Below are positions 25,099 through 33,483 of a DNA stretch of 57,585 nt, piece after piece. The number at the start of each line of letters is the position of its first letter. Position 1 is the stretch's first letter. The notes under the pieces are model-generated. The model saw only the letters and a program-made list of their open reading frames with translations. It did not search any database and was not told where the DNA came from. The stretch lies in the NCBI RefSeq assembly GCF_030813505.1, contig NZ_JAUSUE010000022.1. One strand, 5' to 3'. The stretch comes from Pectinatus haikarae. GTDB taxonomy: Bacteria; Bacillota; Negativicutes; Selenomonadales; Selenomonadaceae. A program made the translations under genes and the position numbers.

Positions 25099-26196
25099 AT
25101 GAGTAATGTCTATTCAACAAATTCTCCAAAATATAATTTACATTTAAAATGGAATGATACGAGAAAAGAGGCGTATTTGTATGAAAAATTGCAAAATCAA
25201 AAGGTTCAATGTGGATTATGTCCACGTAAATGTGTAATCCAGTCTAACTCTGTTGGTTTTTGTAAGGTGAGAAAAAATATAAACGGAAAATTATATGCTC
25301 AGTCGTATGGTAAGGCCGCCCATGTCACGGTCGAAAAAATTGAAACAGAGGCATTATTTAATTATGCTCCTGGAGCACAAATATTATCACTTGGAAATTT
25401 TGGATGCAATTTGGATTGCGATTATTGTCAGAATTGGATGTATTCTCAATTTCAATATACTAAACCAGAATATATTCACGAGTACACTACACAGTCTATT
25501 GTTGAAATAGCCTTAAAAAATAATGTAAAAATACTATCTTGGACGTATAATGATCCTGCAGTTTGGTTCGAATTTGTAATTGATACTGCACGAGAAGCGA
25601 AGAAATACGGAATAAAAAGCCTATTTAAATCGGCGTTTTTTCTATCGAGAGATGCCGTAATACAATTATGTGATGTGATTGATATTTTTGCTATTTCTAT
25701 TAAAGCTATGGACGAAGCTTATTATAAACAATTTACAAAGGGATGGTTATTGCCCGTATTGGAAAATACCAAATATATACATTCTACCGGGATACATTAT
25801 GAACTCAGTAATTTGGTGGTTACTGGTCTAACAAACAATGTTAATAACTACGATAAAATGATTGATTTTATTCTCAGTGAATTATCTCCGGATATCCCTA
25901 TTCATTTTACAAGGTTTCATCCTGATTACAAATATATGCAATATGCTAAAACTCCAGTTGAAGATGTTATGGAAGCGCGTAAGCGTGCATTAAAACGTGG
26001 GTTAAAATATGCATACATTGGAAATGTTTTTGAAAGTATTGGGTTAAATACTTATTGCCCAAATTGTAAAGAACTGCTTGTGGAAAGATATGGTTTGTGC
26101 ACATATGTAAAAGATTCATTGCTTTCCAACGGTAAATGTTATAAGTGTGGGTATCAAACGGGAATTGAAGAACCATATTTAATGACCAAGAAATAA
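25099..26196 (+). CDS. AmmeMemoRadiSam-type radical SAM protein
   Basis: A 365-residue radical SAM protein. An N-terminal Cys motif CGLCPRKC with GFCKVR comes first, then the SAM-cluster motif CNLDCDYC followed by QNW. A C-terminal CPNC...CYKC pair forms a zinc-ribbon-like tail. This layout is that of AmrS (AmmeMemoRadiSam system). The usual partners, Memo and AMMECR1, are absent; the only neighbour is a LysE exporter. GGGAGG precedes the ATG. Codons are AT-rich compared with genes outside the island. The reaction of this family is unknown. Confidence 0.88.
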   Translation: MSNVYSTNSPKYNLHLKWNDTRKEAYLYEKLQNQKVQCGLCPRKCVIQSNSVGFCKVRKNINGKLYAQSYGKAAHVTVEKIETEALFNYAPGAQILSLGNFGCNLDCDYCQNWMYSQFQYTKPEYIHEYTTQSIVEIALKNNVKILSWTYNDPAVWFEFVIDTAREAKKYGIKSLFKSAFFLSRDAVIQLCDVIDIFAISIKAMDEAYYKQFTKGWLLPVLENTKYIHSTGIHYELSNLVVTGLTNNVNNYDKMIDFILSELSPDIPIHFTRFHPDYKYMQYAKTPVEDVMEARKRALKRGLKYAYIGNVFESIGLNTYCPNCKELLVERYGLCTYVKDSLLSNGKCYKCGYQTGIEEPYLMTKK

Positions 26197-26248
26197 TCTG
26201 GTAATATGTTAAATCCATAAAAATAAAGAAAACATTCAATGCTGAGTA

Positions 26249-26389
26249 TTATTTGCACAAGATGAATATGGAAGCACAATAAACAAAGGCAAGAAAAGAT
26301 GTTACCAGCTTTTCATAGTGAGTAGCAACTCTACGAAAAATTTTGCCATATGACTTATCGTCCAAGATATTACTATCTTTCATTTCATG
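26249..26389 (-). pseudogene. Transposase C-terminal remnant (IS5-type)
   Basis: The minus strand reads SYGKIFRRVATHYEKLVTSF then LAFVYCASIFILCK and a stop at 26249. This is the recognisable end of IS5-family (IS427 group) transposases, whose tails read RRxATRYEKLxxxFLAF. Upstream the frame is open only back to 26389, so most of the gene is gone. The surrounding 26197-26602 holds no other gene. Confidence 0.7.
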
Positions 26390-26602
26390 TAACTTTTATC
26401 TATAGTATAAGGTAGTTGTTAAGCTTTTAAGCAAAAACTACAGGGTTTAGCCAGAGGAGGAAAAAGAGGTAACATTTGCCACAATTACTATATCTATTGC
26501 AGTATTAAAATTTTTTAAACAACATGTAATAAAAAGGAAATACGCTTTGTACGTTGGCAGATTTCTGCTTACAAAACTTATTATACAAGGAGAAATTGCA
26601 AT

Positions 26603-26893
26603 ATGAAGAAACTAGAGCATATTTGGGATAATGAGTTCTTTTTAATGCATATAGAGTTAGAGCCTCAGAGTGATAAATCATATTTTATCTATATAAAGCG
26701 GAAATTAGGTTATGAGATATTGGTTGAAGAAAAACATTTTGATAAAACTAACAGTAGTCCAAGGTTTATTATTTCAAGAACACATCCTAAAGAAAAAGGC
26801 CTAATCATTGAATATCCTGATGAAATTATTTTGACTGCATATAAAATTGATGATAGAGCTTATTATCCCACACAATACTTTTATAGATTTTAA
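26603..26893 (+). CDS. Small orphan protein, unknown
   Basis: A 96-residue protein with a good SD (AAGGAG, 10 bases before the ATG). It is soluble and charged, with a beta-rich pattern (FLMHIELEPQSDKSYFIYIK; RFIISRTHPKEKGLIIEYPD). No motif is recognised. It is the last gene of the AT-rich island and ends 24 bases before the second riboswitch repeat. Confidence 0.6.
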   Translation: MKKLEHIWDNEFFLMHIELEPQSDKSYFIYIKRKLGYEILVEEKHFDKTNSSPRFIISRTHPKEKGLIIEYPDEIILTAYKIDDRAYYPTQYFYRF

Positions 26894-26917
26894 GTTAGTA
26901 CATATTTGCAGTAATTT

Positions 26918-27232
26918 ATTGACAATTATAAGAAAGGAAAGTATATTTGTTATTGTAACTGAATATTGTTGAACAGGTGTCGTAAGACTTGATAGAGAAG
27001 CCGGTAAAAGCCGGTACGGTCCCGCCACTGTAAGGGGAGCTTATCGCATGATGTCACTGGAAATTTTTTTCGGGAAGGCGCGAATGGGCAATGAACCTGA
27101 GTCAGGAGAACTGCCTGTTTGAAAATCACCATTATTACCTGCGAGCGATAGGGAGGAGATTATCTTGGTCACTTCATAGATAAAAGCCGTTTCTTTTCAG
27201 GAAGGGCTTATTTTTTTGCTGTTTTTCAGGGA
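26918..27232 (+). repeat. Direct repeat copy 2 (promoter plus cobalamin riboswitch)
   Basis: It is nearly identical to 23710-24024 in the same orientation. Differences are point changes, including C/T in the P-stem region and G/A after CCACTGT, plus two single-base indels. The promoter TTGACA-17-TATATT lies at 26919-26947. Confidence 0.92.
26972..27119 (+). promoter_or_regulatory. Cobalamin riboswitch, copy 2, controlling the PepSY gene
   Basis: It has the same aptamer elements as copy 1: AACAGG/CCTGTT P1, GGTCCCGCCACTGT core and B12 box AGTCAGGAGAACTGCCTG. The downstream AAGCC/GGCTT hairpin with a T-run ends about 15 bases before the SD AGGGAG of the PepSY gene, so B12 probably represses that gene by premature termination. 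Confidence 0.93.
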
Positions 27233-27242
27233 GATGACGAAT

Positions 27243-28568
27243 TTGCGATACTGGTATAAGCTTCATCGATGGATCAGCCTGATTTGTGTAATATTTTTTT
27301 TGATGCTTTGCATCACGGGGCTGCCCCTTTTATTTAAAATGGAAATACATGATCACAATATGATGCAGGAAAATATGTACCATAAGGCATTTGACTATTC
27401 TTCTGTATGGGATTATGCAGAGACAGGTGCTGATACAATATTGAACAAATATCCGGATAAGGTCGTACGGGCAGTCTCTGTACAGCCGGAGGAAGGGCGT
27501 ATGCTCTACCGGGTGCAGGATAAATATAGTAAAAAGCTGGTGGATGCACGCTTGAGCATGGGCGGAGAGCAGATCGCGTTTTATCCGGATACGGCTGCGC
27601 TGCAAAACTGGCACAGAGAGGACGTAAAATCACAATTCATTGCCCAATTTATGCATGAAATGCATGTGCTGCATATGTATATGGGCTTTGGTAAGGGGGG
27701 GATGATATTTTTAGGATTTATGTGTCTGCTGAGTTTTATATCGGTGGTATCGGGAATGTTTATTTACGGACCGTTTATGAAAAAAAATAGATTTGGCAAA
27801 ATAGACAATAGGACATCGTCTGCAAAGTGGTTCGGTTGGCACAAGTTTTTGGGGATTGCCACAGCGGCGTGGGCGGCACTTTTATGTTTCAGCGGTGTAA
27901 TGATAGTTATCTTTTCTCTTGGTTATGGAAGTTACATCAGCAGTGCAAAAGCGGAAGCGGCAAAAAATATGTCTGCGCAGGTAACTGCTGACAATATTGG
28001 ACTTCCGGCAGCGATCAGTTTCATTAATCAGCAATTCAGCAAAGATTATATTTTATCGGTTGATATGCCCGATAAAAAACTGAATCATTCGCGTTATGTT
28101 TTTTATATGACACCGGCTAAGGACAGACCCACAGAGTTTATGGGCCAATTGGTTTTTGTCGGCGCCGATGCACAGGGAAATATGCAGTATTATACAAAAG
28201 AGCTGCCGGTTTATTTGTCAGCTGCTGCAGCTTCACTGGATCTGCACGTGCATAATCATGATACATTGGCACTTAAAATTATCTGGGCAATTTTAGATAT
28301 AATCACAATAGTTGTTATCATAGCAGGCTTTGCAGGATGGTGGAAACGTGCAGCAAAAGTAAATAATACTTCTGCGAAAAGCAATTTTTCCGCAGAAGTC
28401 CTATCAAATCAAAATATTTGGTTAATGCCTGTTTGGATATTTGGGCTGAGTGTGGCCGGTATGGTATTGCCTTTGTACGGCGCTGCTGGAAATATGGAAG
28501 GCAGTGCGGCGTGGACAGCAGCCTTTGTGTTGTGTTTTTGGCAATGGTTCAGAAAAAAGCAGCAGTGA
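27243..28568 (+). CDS. PepSY-associated transmembrane protein under B12 control
   Basis: A 441-residue membrane protein of the PepSY_TM family. Four core helices surround a periplasmic PepSY-like region; the start reads RYWYKLHRWISLICVIFF and the second half HDTLALKIIWAILD, with two extra helices at the end. TTG at 27243 is chosen because AGGGAG lies 9 bases before it; the ATG at 27234 directly abuts that SD. Family members are often linked to iron-siderophore or metal uptake and reductase steps. Being riboswitch-controlled suggests a role in corrinoid reduction or uptake across the diderm envelope, an inference. Confidence 0.82.
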   Translation: MRYWYKLHRWISLICVIFFLMLCITGLPLLFKMEIHDHNMMQENMYHKAFDYSSVWDYAETGADTILNKYPDKVVRAVSVQPEEGRMLYRVQDKYSKKLVDARLSMGGEQIAFYPDTAALQNWHREDVKSQFIAQFMHEMHVLHMYMGFGKGGMIFLGFMCLLSFISVVSGMFIYGPFMKKNRFGKIDNRTSSAKWFGWHKFLGIATAAWAALLCFSGVMIVIFSLGYGSYISSAKAEAAKNMSAQVTADNIGLPAAISFINQQFSKDYILSVDMPDKKLNHSRYVFYMTPAKDRPTEFMGQLVFVGADAQGNMQYYTKELPVYLSAAAASLDLHVHNHDTLALKIIWAILDIITIVVIIAGFAGWWKRAAKVNNTSAKSNFSAEVLSNQNIWLMPVWIFGLSVAGMVLPLYGAAGNMEGSAAWTAAFVLCFWQWFRKKQQ

Positions 28569-28632
28569 GATGGGGGCAGTCTTTTCAGGATATCTATTTA
28601 CGCGGGCTTAGAGTATTGTATAGTGGCAGTGC

Positions 28633-28661
28633 ATGACAAAAATTTTGCTAAATGATATAAT
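28633..28661 (+). promoter_or_regulatory. Promoter of pyrE
   Basis: ATGACA (28633-28638), 17 bp spacer, TATAAT (28656-28661), then a 29-base leader with AGGAGAG before the ATG. No long attenuator leader is present, so PyrR-type attenuation is not supported. Confidence 0.65.
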
Positions 28662-28690
28662 AACGTAAATAAGAATTAGGAGAGATAATA

Positions 28691-29266
28691 ATGACCGAAC
28701 AGGAAGTAAAAGATCTGCTGATGCAAACAAATGCTGTAATGGAGGGACATTTTCTGCTTACGTCTGGATTGCACAGCCCAATGTATGTGGAAAAATTCAA
28801 CGTGTTGCAGCATCCCAGGTATACGGAGGCTCTTTGTAAAGAGCTGGCTGAACGTTTTGCTGATATGCAGGTTCAGACTGTGGTCGGTCCTATGACAGGC
28901 GGTATTTTATTGGCTCACGAGGTCGGCAAGGCATTGGGGACACGAGCTATTTTTACTGAACGTGTAGATGGAAAAATGGCTTTTCGCCGCGGTTTTTCAC
29001 TTAAAAGGGGAGAACGTGTTCTTATCGTTGAAGATATAGTTACGACCGGCGGTTCAGTCAAGGAAGTTATTGACGTCGTCCGCAGTGAAGGGGCTGTACC
29101 TGTCGGTGTAGGGCTGCTTGTCGACAGAAGCGGCGGTAAGGCTGATTTTGGGGATGTGCCTCATAAAGCTCTTCTGAATCTTAGCGTTACGGCTTATAAA
29201 CCGGAGGAATGTCCTCTTTGCAAAAATAACATTCCAATGACAAAACGCGGTCGTACGGGTAAATAA
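28691..29266 (+). CDS. pyrE: Orotate phosphoribosyltransferase
   Basis: A 191-residue enzyme joining orotate and PRPP to OMP. The PRPP loop VLIVEDIVTTGGSVKEV and MTGGILLAHEVGKAL are diagnostic. A C-terminal CPLCKNN motif is typical of the longer Bacillota/archaeal-type enzymes. It is followed after 18 bases by an unknown gene in the same direction. Confidence 0.95.
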   Translation: MTEQEVKDLLMQTNAVMEGHFLLTSGLHSPMYVEKFNVLQHPRYTEALCKELAERFADMQVQTVVGPMTGGILLAHEVGKALGTRAIFTERVDGKMAFRRGFSLKRGERVLIVEDIVTTGGSVKEVIDVVRSEGAVPVGVGLLVDRSGGKADFGDVPHKALLNLSVTAYKPEECPLCKNNIPMTKRGRTGK

Positions 29267-29284
29267 AATTACAGCGGTGGTAGT

Positions 29285-29968
29285 ATGAAGGCGGCAACAA
29301 AAGAAAAAATACTGTCTCAGGTCAAAGCATGGGATTATATGAAAAACCTGCCGGAACAGATGCATGGGTTCAACTATGTTCTGCTGATGGAAGAAAAGGG
29401 AGATGTGCTGGATCTTTATCGTTACGAAAATAAAGAAGCACACCGCAGTATAACGGTATATTACCATGAAGAGACCAGTGAGTATAAGCTGCGTATGCGG
29501 ATTGGGCTGACAGAATTTTGTGTCATAGAATATATTTATGCTGAACTTGAAGCTTTTCAGGAAATACTTCAGGAGAGATGTTCTGGCCTGCTGGCTGATA
29601 TGCAGACTTTTAATCCGGAACATATAACTTCCATCATTCATGACAAAAAAATTATGCAATGGGATTATAAGAAAAAATTGCCGGAAACTTTTGCAGGATT
29701 CAGATTGTTTATAACGCCTGATCAGCCTGTTCGTATTATAAATGGTTCATATATTGTTTTTGATTACAGCGATTTTACCAGCAAAAGTAATTTTATAATT
29801 TATTATAATGTTTTTCGTAATGAATTTTTTGGGGAAAGCCGTATTTTTGATATCCCTGAGGTCAGCTATGATTTTGACTCGCATGAATTGCAGGAACTTA
29901 TCAATAAACTGGATGTGAAGCTTTTTCCTTATTTGCAGGAAATAAGGACGCGGATTGACTCAAAATAA
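29285..29968 (+). CDS. Unknown protein with internal duplication
   Basis: A 227-residue soluble protein without a known motif. Its two halves are related: AWDYMKNLPEQMHGFNYVL near residue 15 and QWDYKKKLPETFAGFRLFI near 125, each followed by a beta-rich stretch with YRYENKE or VFDYSDF and an acidic helix. GGTGG precedes the ATG. It follows pyrE closely and ends in a strong terminator, so both are probably one transcript. The function is not predictable. Confidence 0.82.
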   Translation: MKAATKEKILSQVKAWDYMKNLPEQMHGFNYVLLMEEKGDVLDLYRYENKEAHRSITVYYHEETSEYKLRMRIGLTEFCVIEYIYAELEAFQEILQERCSGLLADMQTFNPEHITSIIHDKKIMQWDYKKKLPETFAGFRLFITPDQPVRIINGSYIVFDYSDFTSKSNFIIYYNVFRNEFFGESRIFDIPEVSYDFDSHELQELINKLDVKLFPYLQEIRTRIDSK

Positions 29969-29970
29969 TG

Positions 29971-30015
29971 AAAATCAGCTCTGCCGGTGGTATAGGCAGA
30001 GCTGATTTTTATTTT
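29971..30015. terminator. Bidirectional terminator
   Basis: AAAATCAGCTCTGCC pairs with GGCAGAGCTGATTTT around a short loop, with T-runs on both strands. It separates the pyrE transcript from the convergent MFS gene. Confidence 0.9.
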
Positions 30016-30033
30016 CTGACATAGGGAATACAT

Positions 30034-31440
30034 TCAACTGCGCTGCAGTTTTTTTATATCGCGGAAGATAATAACGGAGCAAATAAGAGCAGCGCATGCC
30101 AGAATGAACAATAAAAATAATGCATTTTGACTGCCCAGCATAGTAGCATAAGGCAGCTGGTCCGGCAGACGTTTTTGTTCGGCAGAAATCAAGGCACTGA
30201 CAACGGCTGTGCCAATTGCTCCCGATAGTTGCTGGAATGTTGTACATACGGCATTTCCATCGGCTCGTAATTTTGCCGGAAGCTGCCGCAGGCCATTCGT
30301 CATTGATGTACCGCTGCTGAATCCCTGACCGATTGTGAATATCGTATAGATGAGTACAAAAAGCATTGTTGTCAGATGCTGCGCCAGTATACTGTATAAA
30401 AAGGTTGCTGCGATCATGCAGATATTTCCTATGATAATGGGTTTTCTGGCACCGATACGATCCATTATCCGACCGCTTAATGGAGTAATGAAAGCACCGA
30501 TAATACAGCCTGGCAGCAGCAACAGCCCGGCCACCAATGCTTTTTCCCCGGAAACAAGCTGTGAATAATTGGGGATCAAAAAACCAAGGCCGAGACAGAG
30601 AAACTGCACGATGCCTATGACTATTACACTAAGTGTAAATGTTCTTATATGAAAAACAGACGGATAAAAGATAGGATGCGCGCTTTTGCCTGCATACTTA
30701 TAAAAAATTATAAAAGTCATAATACATATGAAAAATGCACCAAGAATAAAGGGATCGTTCCAACCAGTGTTCCCTGAAGCGCCGGCAGCAAAAATGAGAC
30801 AGCTGAAACTGATGGACAGAAGAAGGAACCCGGGCCAATCAAAAGGTGTCCGCACAGGATTTGCAGTAGAACGTATAGAAAATACACCGACAAAAAAGGC
30901 GGCGGCAAGCAGAGGCAGCAGGGCGATAAAAATCATTCTCCAGCCCCAGTAATTGATGATAAAACCACCGAAGGAAGGCCCGACAGCCGGAGAAATAGCG
31001 ATTATAAGGGTTGCTGCTCCCATCATTGTGCCAAGATGATTCAGGGGGACCTGATCCAAAACTATGTTGAACATCAGAGGCAGAGCAATTCCTGCCCCAA
31101 AACCTTGCAGAATTCTGCCTGAGAGAAGAATAAAGAAGCTTGGGGCAAATGCATCAAGAATTGTACCGGCTGTAAAAAAAATTTCAGCGGTTATGAATAA
31201 GGATTTTAATGTGAAATTTTTTTTGAAATAGGAAGAAGCGGGGATAATTACTGAAAGAATCAGCAGATAACCAGTAGTAAGCCATTGTACGGTTGAGGTG
31301 TTTATTTGAAATTCTCGCATAAGTGTGGGAAAGGTAACATTCATGGCTGTTTCGATGACGACACCGGTAAATGCCATAATACCTGTGGCAATGATTGACA
31401 TAATTAATTTTGTATCAATTTTTCGTTCGTAATTTTCCAT
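30034..31440 (-). CDS. DHA2-family MFS drug efflux pump (14 helices)
   Basis: A 468-residue proton-coupled pump. Motif C-like and DHA2-type signatures are visible: WLTTGYLLILSVIIPAS in helix 2, GRILQGFGAGIALPLMF, and GPSFGGFIINYWGWRMIFI. The length and two extra central helices favour the 14-helix EmrB/QacA branch. It lies 11 bases downstream of a MarR regulator on the same strand, a common arrangement for inducible drug resistance. Confidence 0.9.
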   Translation of the reverse strand: MENYERKIDTKLIMSIIATGIMAFTGVVIETAMNVTFPTLMREFQINTSTVQWLTTGYLLILSVIIPASSYFKKNFTLKSLFITAEIFFTAGTILDAFAPSFFILLSGRILQGFGAGIALPLMFNIVLDQVPLNHLGTMMGAATLIIAISPAVGPSFGGFIINYWGWRMIFIALLPLLAAAFFVGVFSIRSTANPVRTPFDWPGFLLLSISFSCLIFAAGASGNTGWNDPFILGAFFICIMTFIIFYKYAGKSAHPIFYPSVFHIRTFTLSVIVIGIVQFLCLGLGFLIPNYSQLVSGEKALVAGLLLLPGCIIGAFITPLSGRIMDRIGARKPIIIGNICMIAATFLYSILAQHLTTMLFVLIYTIFTIGQGFSSGTSMTNGLRQLPAKLRADGNAVCTTFQQLSGAIGTAVVSALISAEQKRLPDQLPYATMLGSQNALFLLFILACAALICSVIIFRDIKKLQRS

Positions 31441-31451
31441 ATGAAAAATTC

Positions 31452-31913
31452 CTATAATTTAAATTGTATTGGGTGTTTTTCCATGAGCTGCGCCATAATT
31501 TTCAAAGTATGGACAGTAGTACGACAGTCCTGCTCATTAAGGGAGCTGAGTAGTTCAGCAAGCTTACAATGATATTGATGGATATATTTGGCAACATATT
31601 TTTTGCCAAGCGGTGTCAAGCTGACAGTTGTAACGCGATGATCTTTGCTATAGGCACGGTTTTTGATCAATGTATCAAGTTCTTCAAGCTCATTAATCAA
31701 TTTTGTGATGCTGGGCATAGTGGTACGGAGAACTTTACTTACATCACTAATGCGTACAATATCCTGGGCTGATAAAATCTCAACGGCATGTAGCACGTGC
31801 AGATGGCGCGGTTTCATCCCAAGCGGCAGAGCCGGCATCTTTTCAATAATTTGTTTGCCGTAAAAGCAGGCATCAAGCAGTTCTCTGATTAAATTTGGAG
31901 TCATAAATACCAC
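31452..31913 (-). CDS. MarR-family regulator
   Basis: A 153-residue winged-helix repressor: ILSAQDIVRISDVSKVLRTT is the recognition region, and DHRVTTVSLTPLGKKYV the wing. It is followed by an efflux pump and so probably controls its own operon. The dyad TAATTA-N7-TAATTA lies directly upstream. Confidence 0.9.
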   Translation of the reverse strand: MVFMTPNLIRELLDACFYGKQIIEKMPALPLGMKPRHLHVLHAVEILSAQDIVRISDVSKVLRTTMPSITKLINELEELDTLIKNRAYSKDHRVTTVSLTPLGKKYVAKYIHQYHCKLAELLSSLNEQDCRTTVHTLKIMAQLMEKHPIQFKL

Positions 31914-31923
31914 ACTTTATAAA

Positions 31924-31942
31924 TAATTATTAAAAGTAATTA
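31924..31942. promoter_or_regulatory. Putative MarR operator
   Basis: TAATTA-N7-TAATTA lies about 10 bases upstream of the MarR start, where an autorepressor would block initiation. The half-sites are AT-rich, so chance is not excluded. Confidence 0.4.
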
Positions 31943-31993
31943 CTAACAGTAAATATTATAACGGACTTTTTACAAATAGTAAATCCAAAATAT

Positions 31994-32024
31994 AAAAACA
32001 GCCTTGGATATTATCCAAAGCTGT
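31994..32024 (-). terminator. Terminator of the aminotransferase gene
   Basis: The stem ACAGC...TTGGAT / ATCCAA...GCTGT has one bulge on each side and is followed on the minus strand by TTTTTATAT. Confidence 0.75.
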
Positions 32025-32077
32025 CAAAAAAATATTCAGTTCCTAATGATGGATAATTGTAAATAGATGGCTTTGTA

Positions 32078-33322
32078 TCATTCTGCGCTATGCAGAGCCT
32101 TCAGCACTTTTACTGCCATTCCACGCATTTTATCGGTGGGAACAGAACAGACAGCAATGCGAACACCTGCCTTAAGCGGTACGGCAAAGATAAGATCATC
32201 GTGCATTTTATCACATACTGCGGCGGAATCCTTGGCGGGAATTGAAAGGAAAAAGCCTGCCTTATATGGCAATGCATTCAGGCCGCATGCTTTTGCCTCT
32301 TCCATGAATATGGCACCGCGGCGGCGTGTCATTTGATAAAGAGCGTCACGTTCTGCCTCAAATTGTTTTTGGAGAGCAGTATCCTTGTTTATGGCAACGA
32401 GCAGAGCCATAGCACCATGATTTATGTTGGACCAGGTGGAACGGCTTGTATATTTGTTTATATCAGCAAACTCTGTGATGACTTCTTTGGAGGATGACAG
32501 GCCTATCATCGCCCCGCAGCGCTGACCATAAACAGTATAGCCTTTGGACATGCTAAAGGTAAATATTGTGAGGATATTATCAGGAAGATCAGAGAATTGG
32601 CGCATAAACTTGCGTGTTTCATTTTTTTCACCGGCGAAATCAATGTAAGCAATATCGACCATTATGGTAATTTTCTTATCCGATTTTTTTGCATGCTCTC
32701 TGCAGACGTCAAGGACAGCCGACCAATCTGTTTCAGTGAGGCTGTAACCTGTAGGATTATGTGCAGGGGTATTTATTATTATCAGCAGAGAATTCTGCTT
32801 GGACATGAGTTTATCTACTTCAGCGGTAAAACCTGCTATATTGAAATTTTGTTTTTCGTCAAAAAGTGGATAGGTTACGAGCTTTCTGCCCACTTCACGG
32901 CAAAGCATATTATATGTACCCCAAAACCAGTCAGAAGTGAGTACGCTGTCACCTGTTTCGGTGTAATTCCAGATTGTATGATGAATACCGCCTGTGCCGC
33001 CGGCAGTAGCCACTGCGGCCGTGTACCCGTCTGGCCTATGGTCGCCGAATGTGAGTGAGGTAGTCATATCAAGATAATCGGGAACACCGGAAATAGGAGC
33101 GTAAGAAATAAGATCATTTATGGGCAGTGTGCGCAGGACTTTTTCTACGATCGGTATGCAAGCCAATTGCCCATTATCATCCATGATAGCGCCGATTGTT
33201 GCGTTTGTTACTTTAGCACTGCCATACTTATCGACAGCTTCCCTGCAAGCAGCGCTTGCTCCGAAAATGACATCCTTTGCTACCTTTCCCACTGAATGAG
33301 AGGCGGCCATGCTTGAAGTCAA
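32078..33322 (-). CDS. Class I/II aminotransferase (aromatic/aspartate type)
   Basis: A 414-residue PLP aminotransferase. The PLP lysine lies in TFSMSKGYTVYGQRCG, NPTG is intact in INTPAHNPTGYSL, and the carboxylate-binding Arg is in AGVRIAVCSVP. The variant SKGYTVYGQR around the lysine resembles aromatic aminotransferases of anaerobes. The start is TTG at 33322 with GGGGGA 8 bases before it; the next ATG (33310) is too far from that SD. It is transcribed alone; the substrate is not certain. Confidence 0.88.
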   Translation of the reverse strand: MTSSMAASHSVGKVAKDVIFGASAACREAVDKYGSAKVTNATIGAIMDDNGQLACIPIVEKVLRTLPINDLISYAPISGVPDYLDMTTSLTFGDHRPDGYTAAVATAGGTGGIHHTIWNYTETGDSVLTSDWFWGTYNMLCREVGRKLVTYPLFDEKQNFNIAGFTAEVDKLMSKQNSLLIIINTPAHNPTGYSLTETDWSAVLDVCREHAKKSDKKITIMVDIAYIDFAGEKNETRKFMRQFSDLPDNILTIFTFSMSKGYTVYGQRCGAMIGLSSSKEVITEFADINKYTSRSTWSNINHGAMALLVAINKDTALQKQFEAERDALYQMTRRRGAIFMEEAKACGLNALPYKAGFFLSIPAKDSAAVCDKMHDDLIFAVPLKAGVRIAVCSVPTDKMRGMAVKVLKALHSAE

Positions 33323-33483
33323 AATAATTCCCCCTAAAATTTTAATTAATGCAATATTGTTATGAATTTATAAACTTCTGGATAAACTACAGATATCCTG
33401 CCAATTTAAAAGAGTATTCTTGTATACTTCTGTATTCTTTAGGATTGCAGAGGAAAAAACTATACGGTCAGGGTAAGCAGCAA

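Noticed and set aside
27141..27175. Leader peptide start (TTG GTC ACT TCA TAG) behind GGGAGGAG in the riboswitch platform
   Set aside because: It is only four codons long, and the same bases are likely part of the riboswitch expression platform; it also occurs in copy 1.
29054..29659. 201-residue antisense ORF spanning pyrE and the next gene
   Set aside because: It crosses two well-initiated genes and lacks any coding signature.
30034..31913. MarR plus efflux pump as something novel
   Set aside because: The arrangement is a common inducible efflux operon and needs no special explanation.
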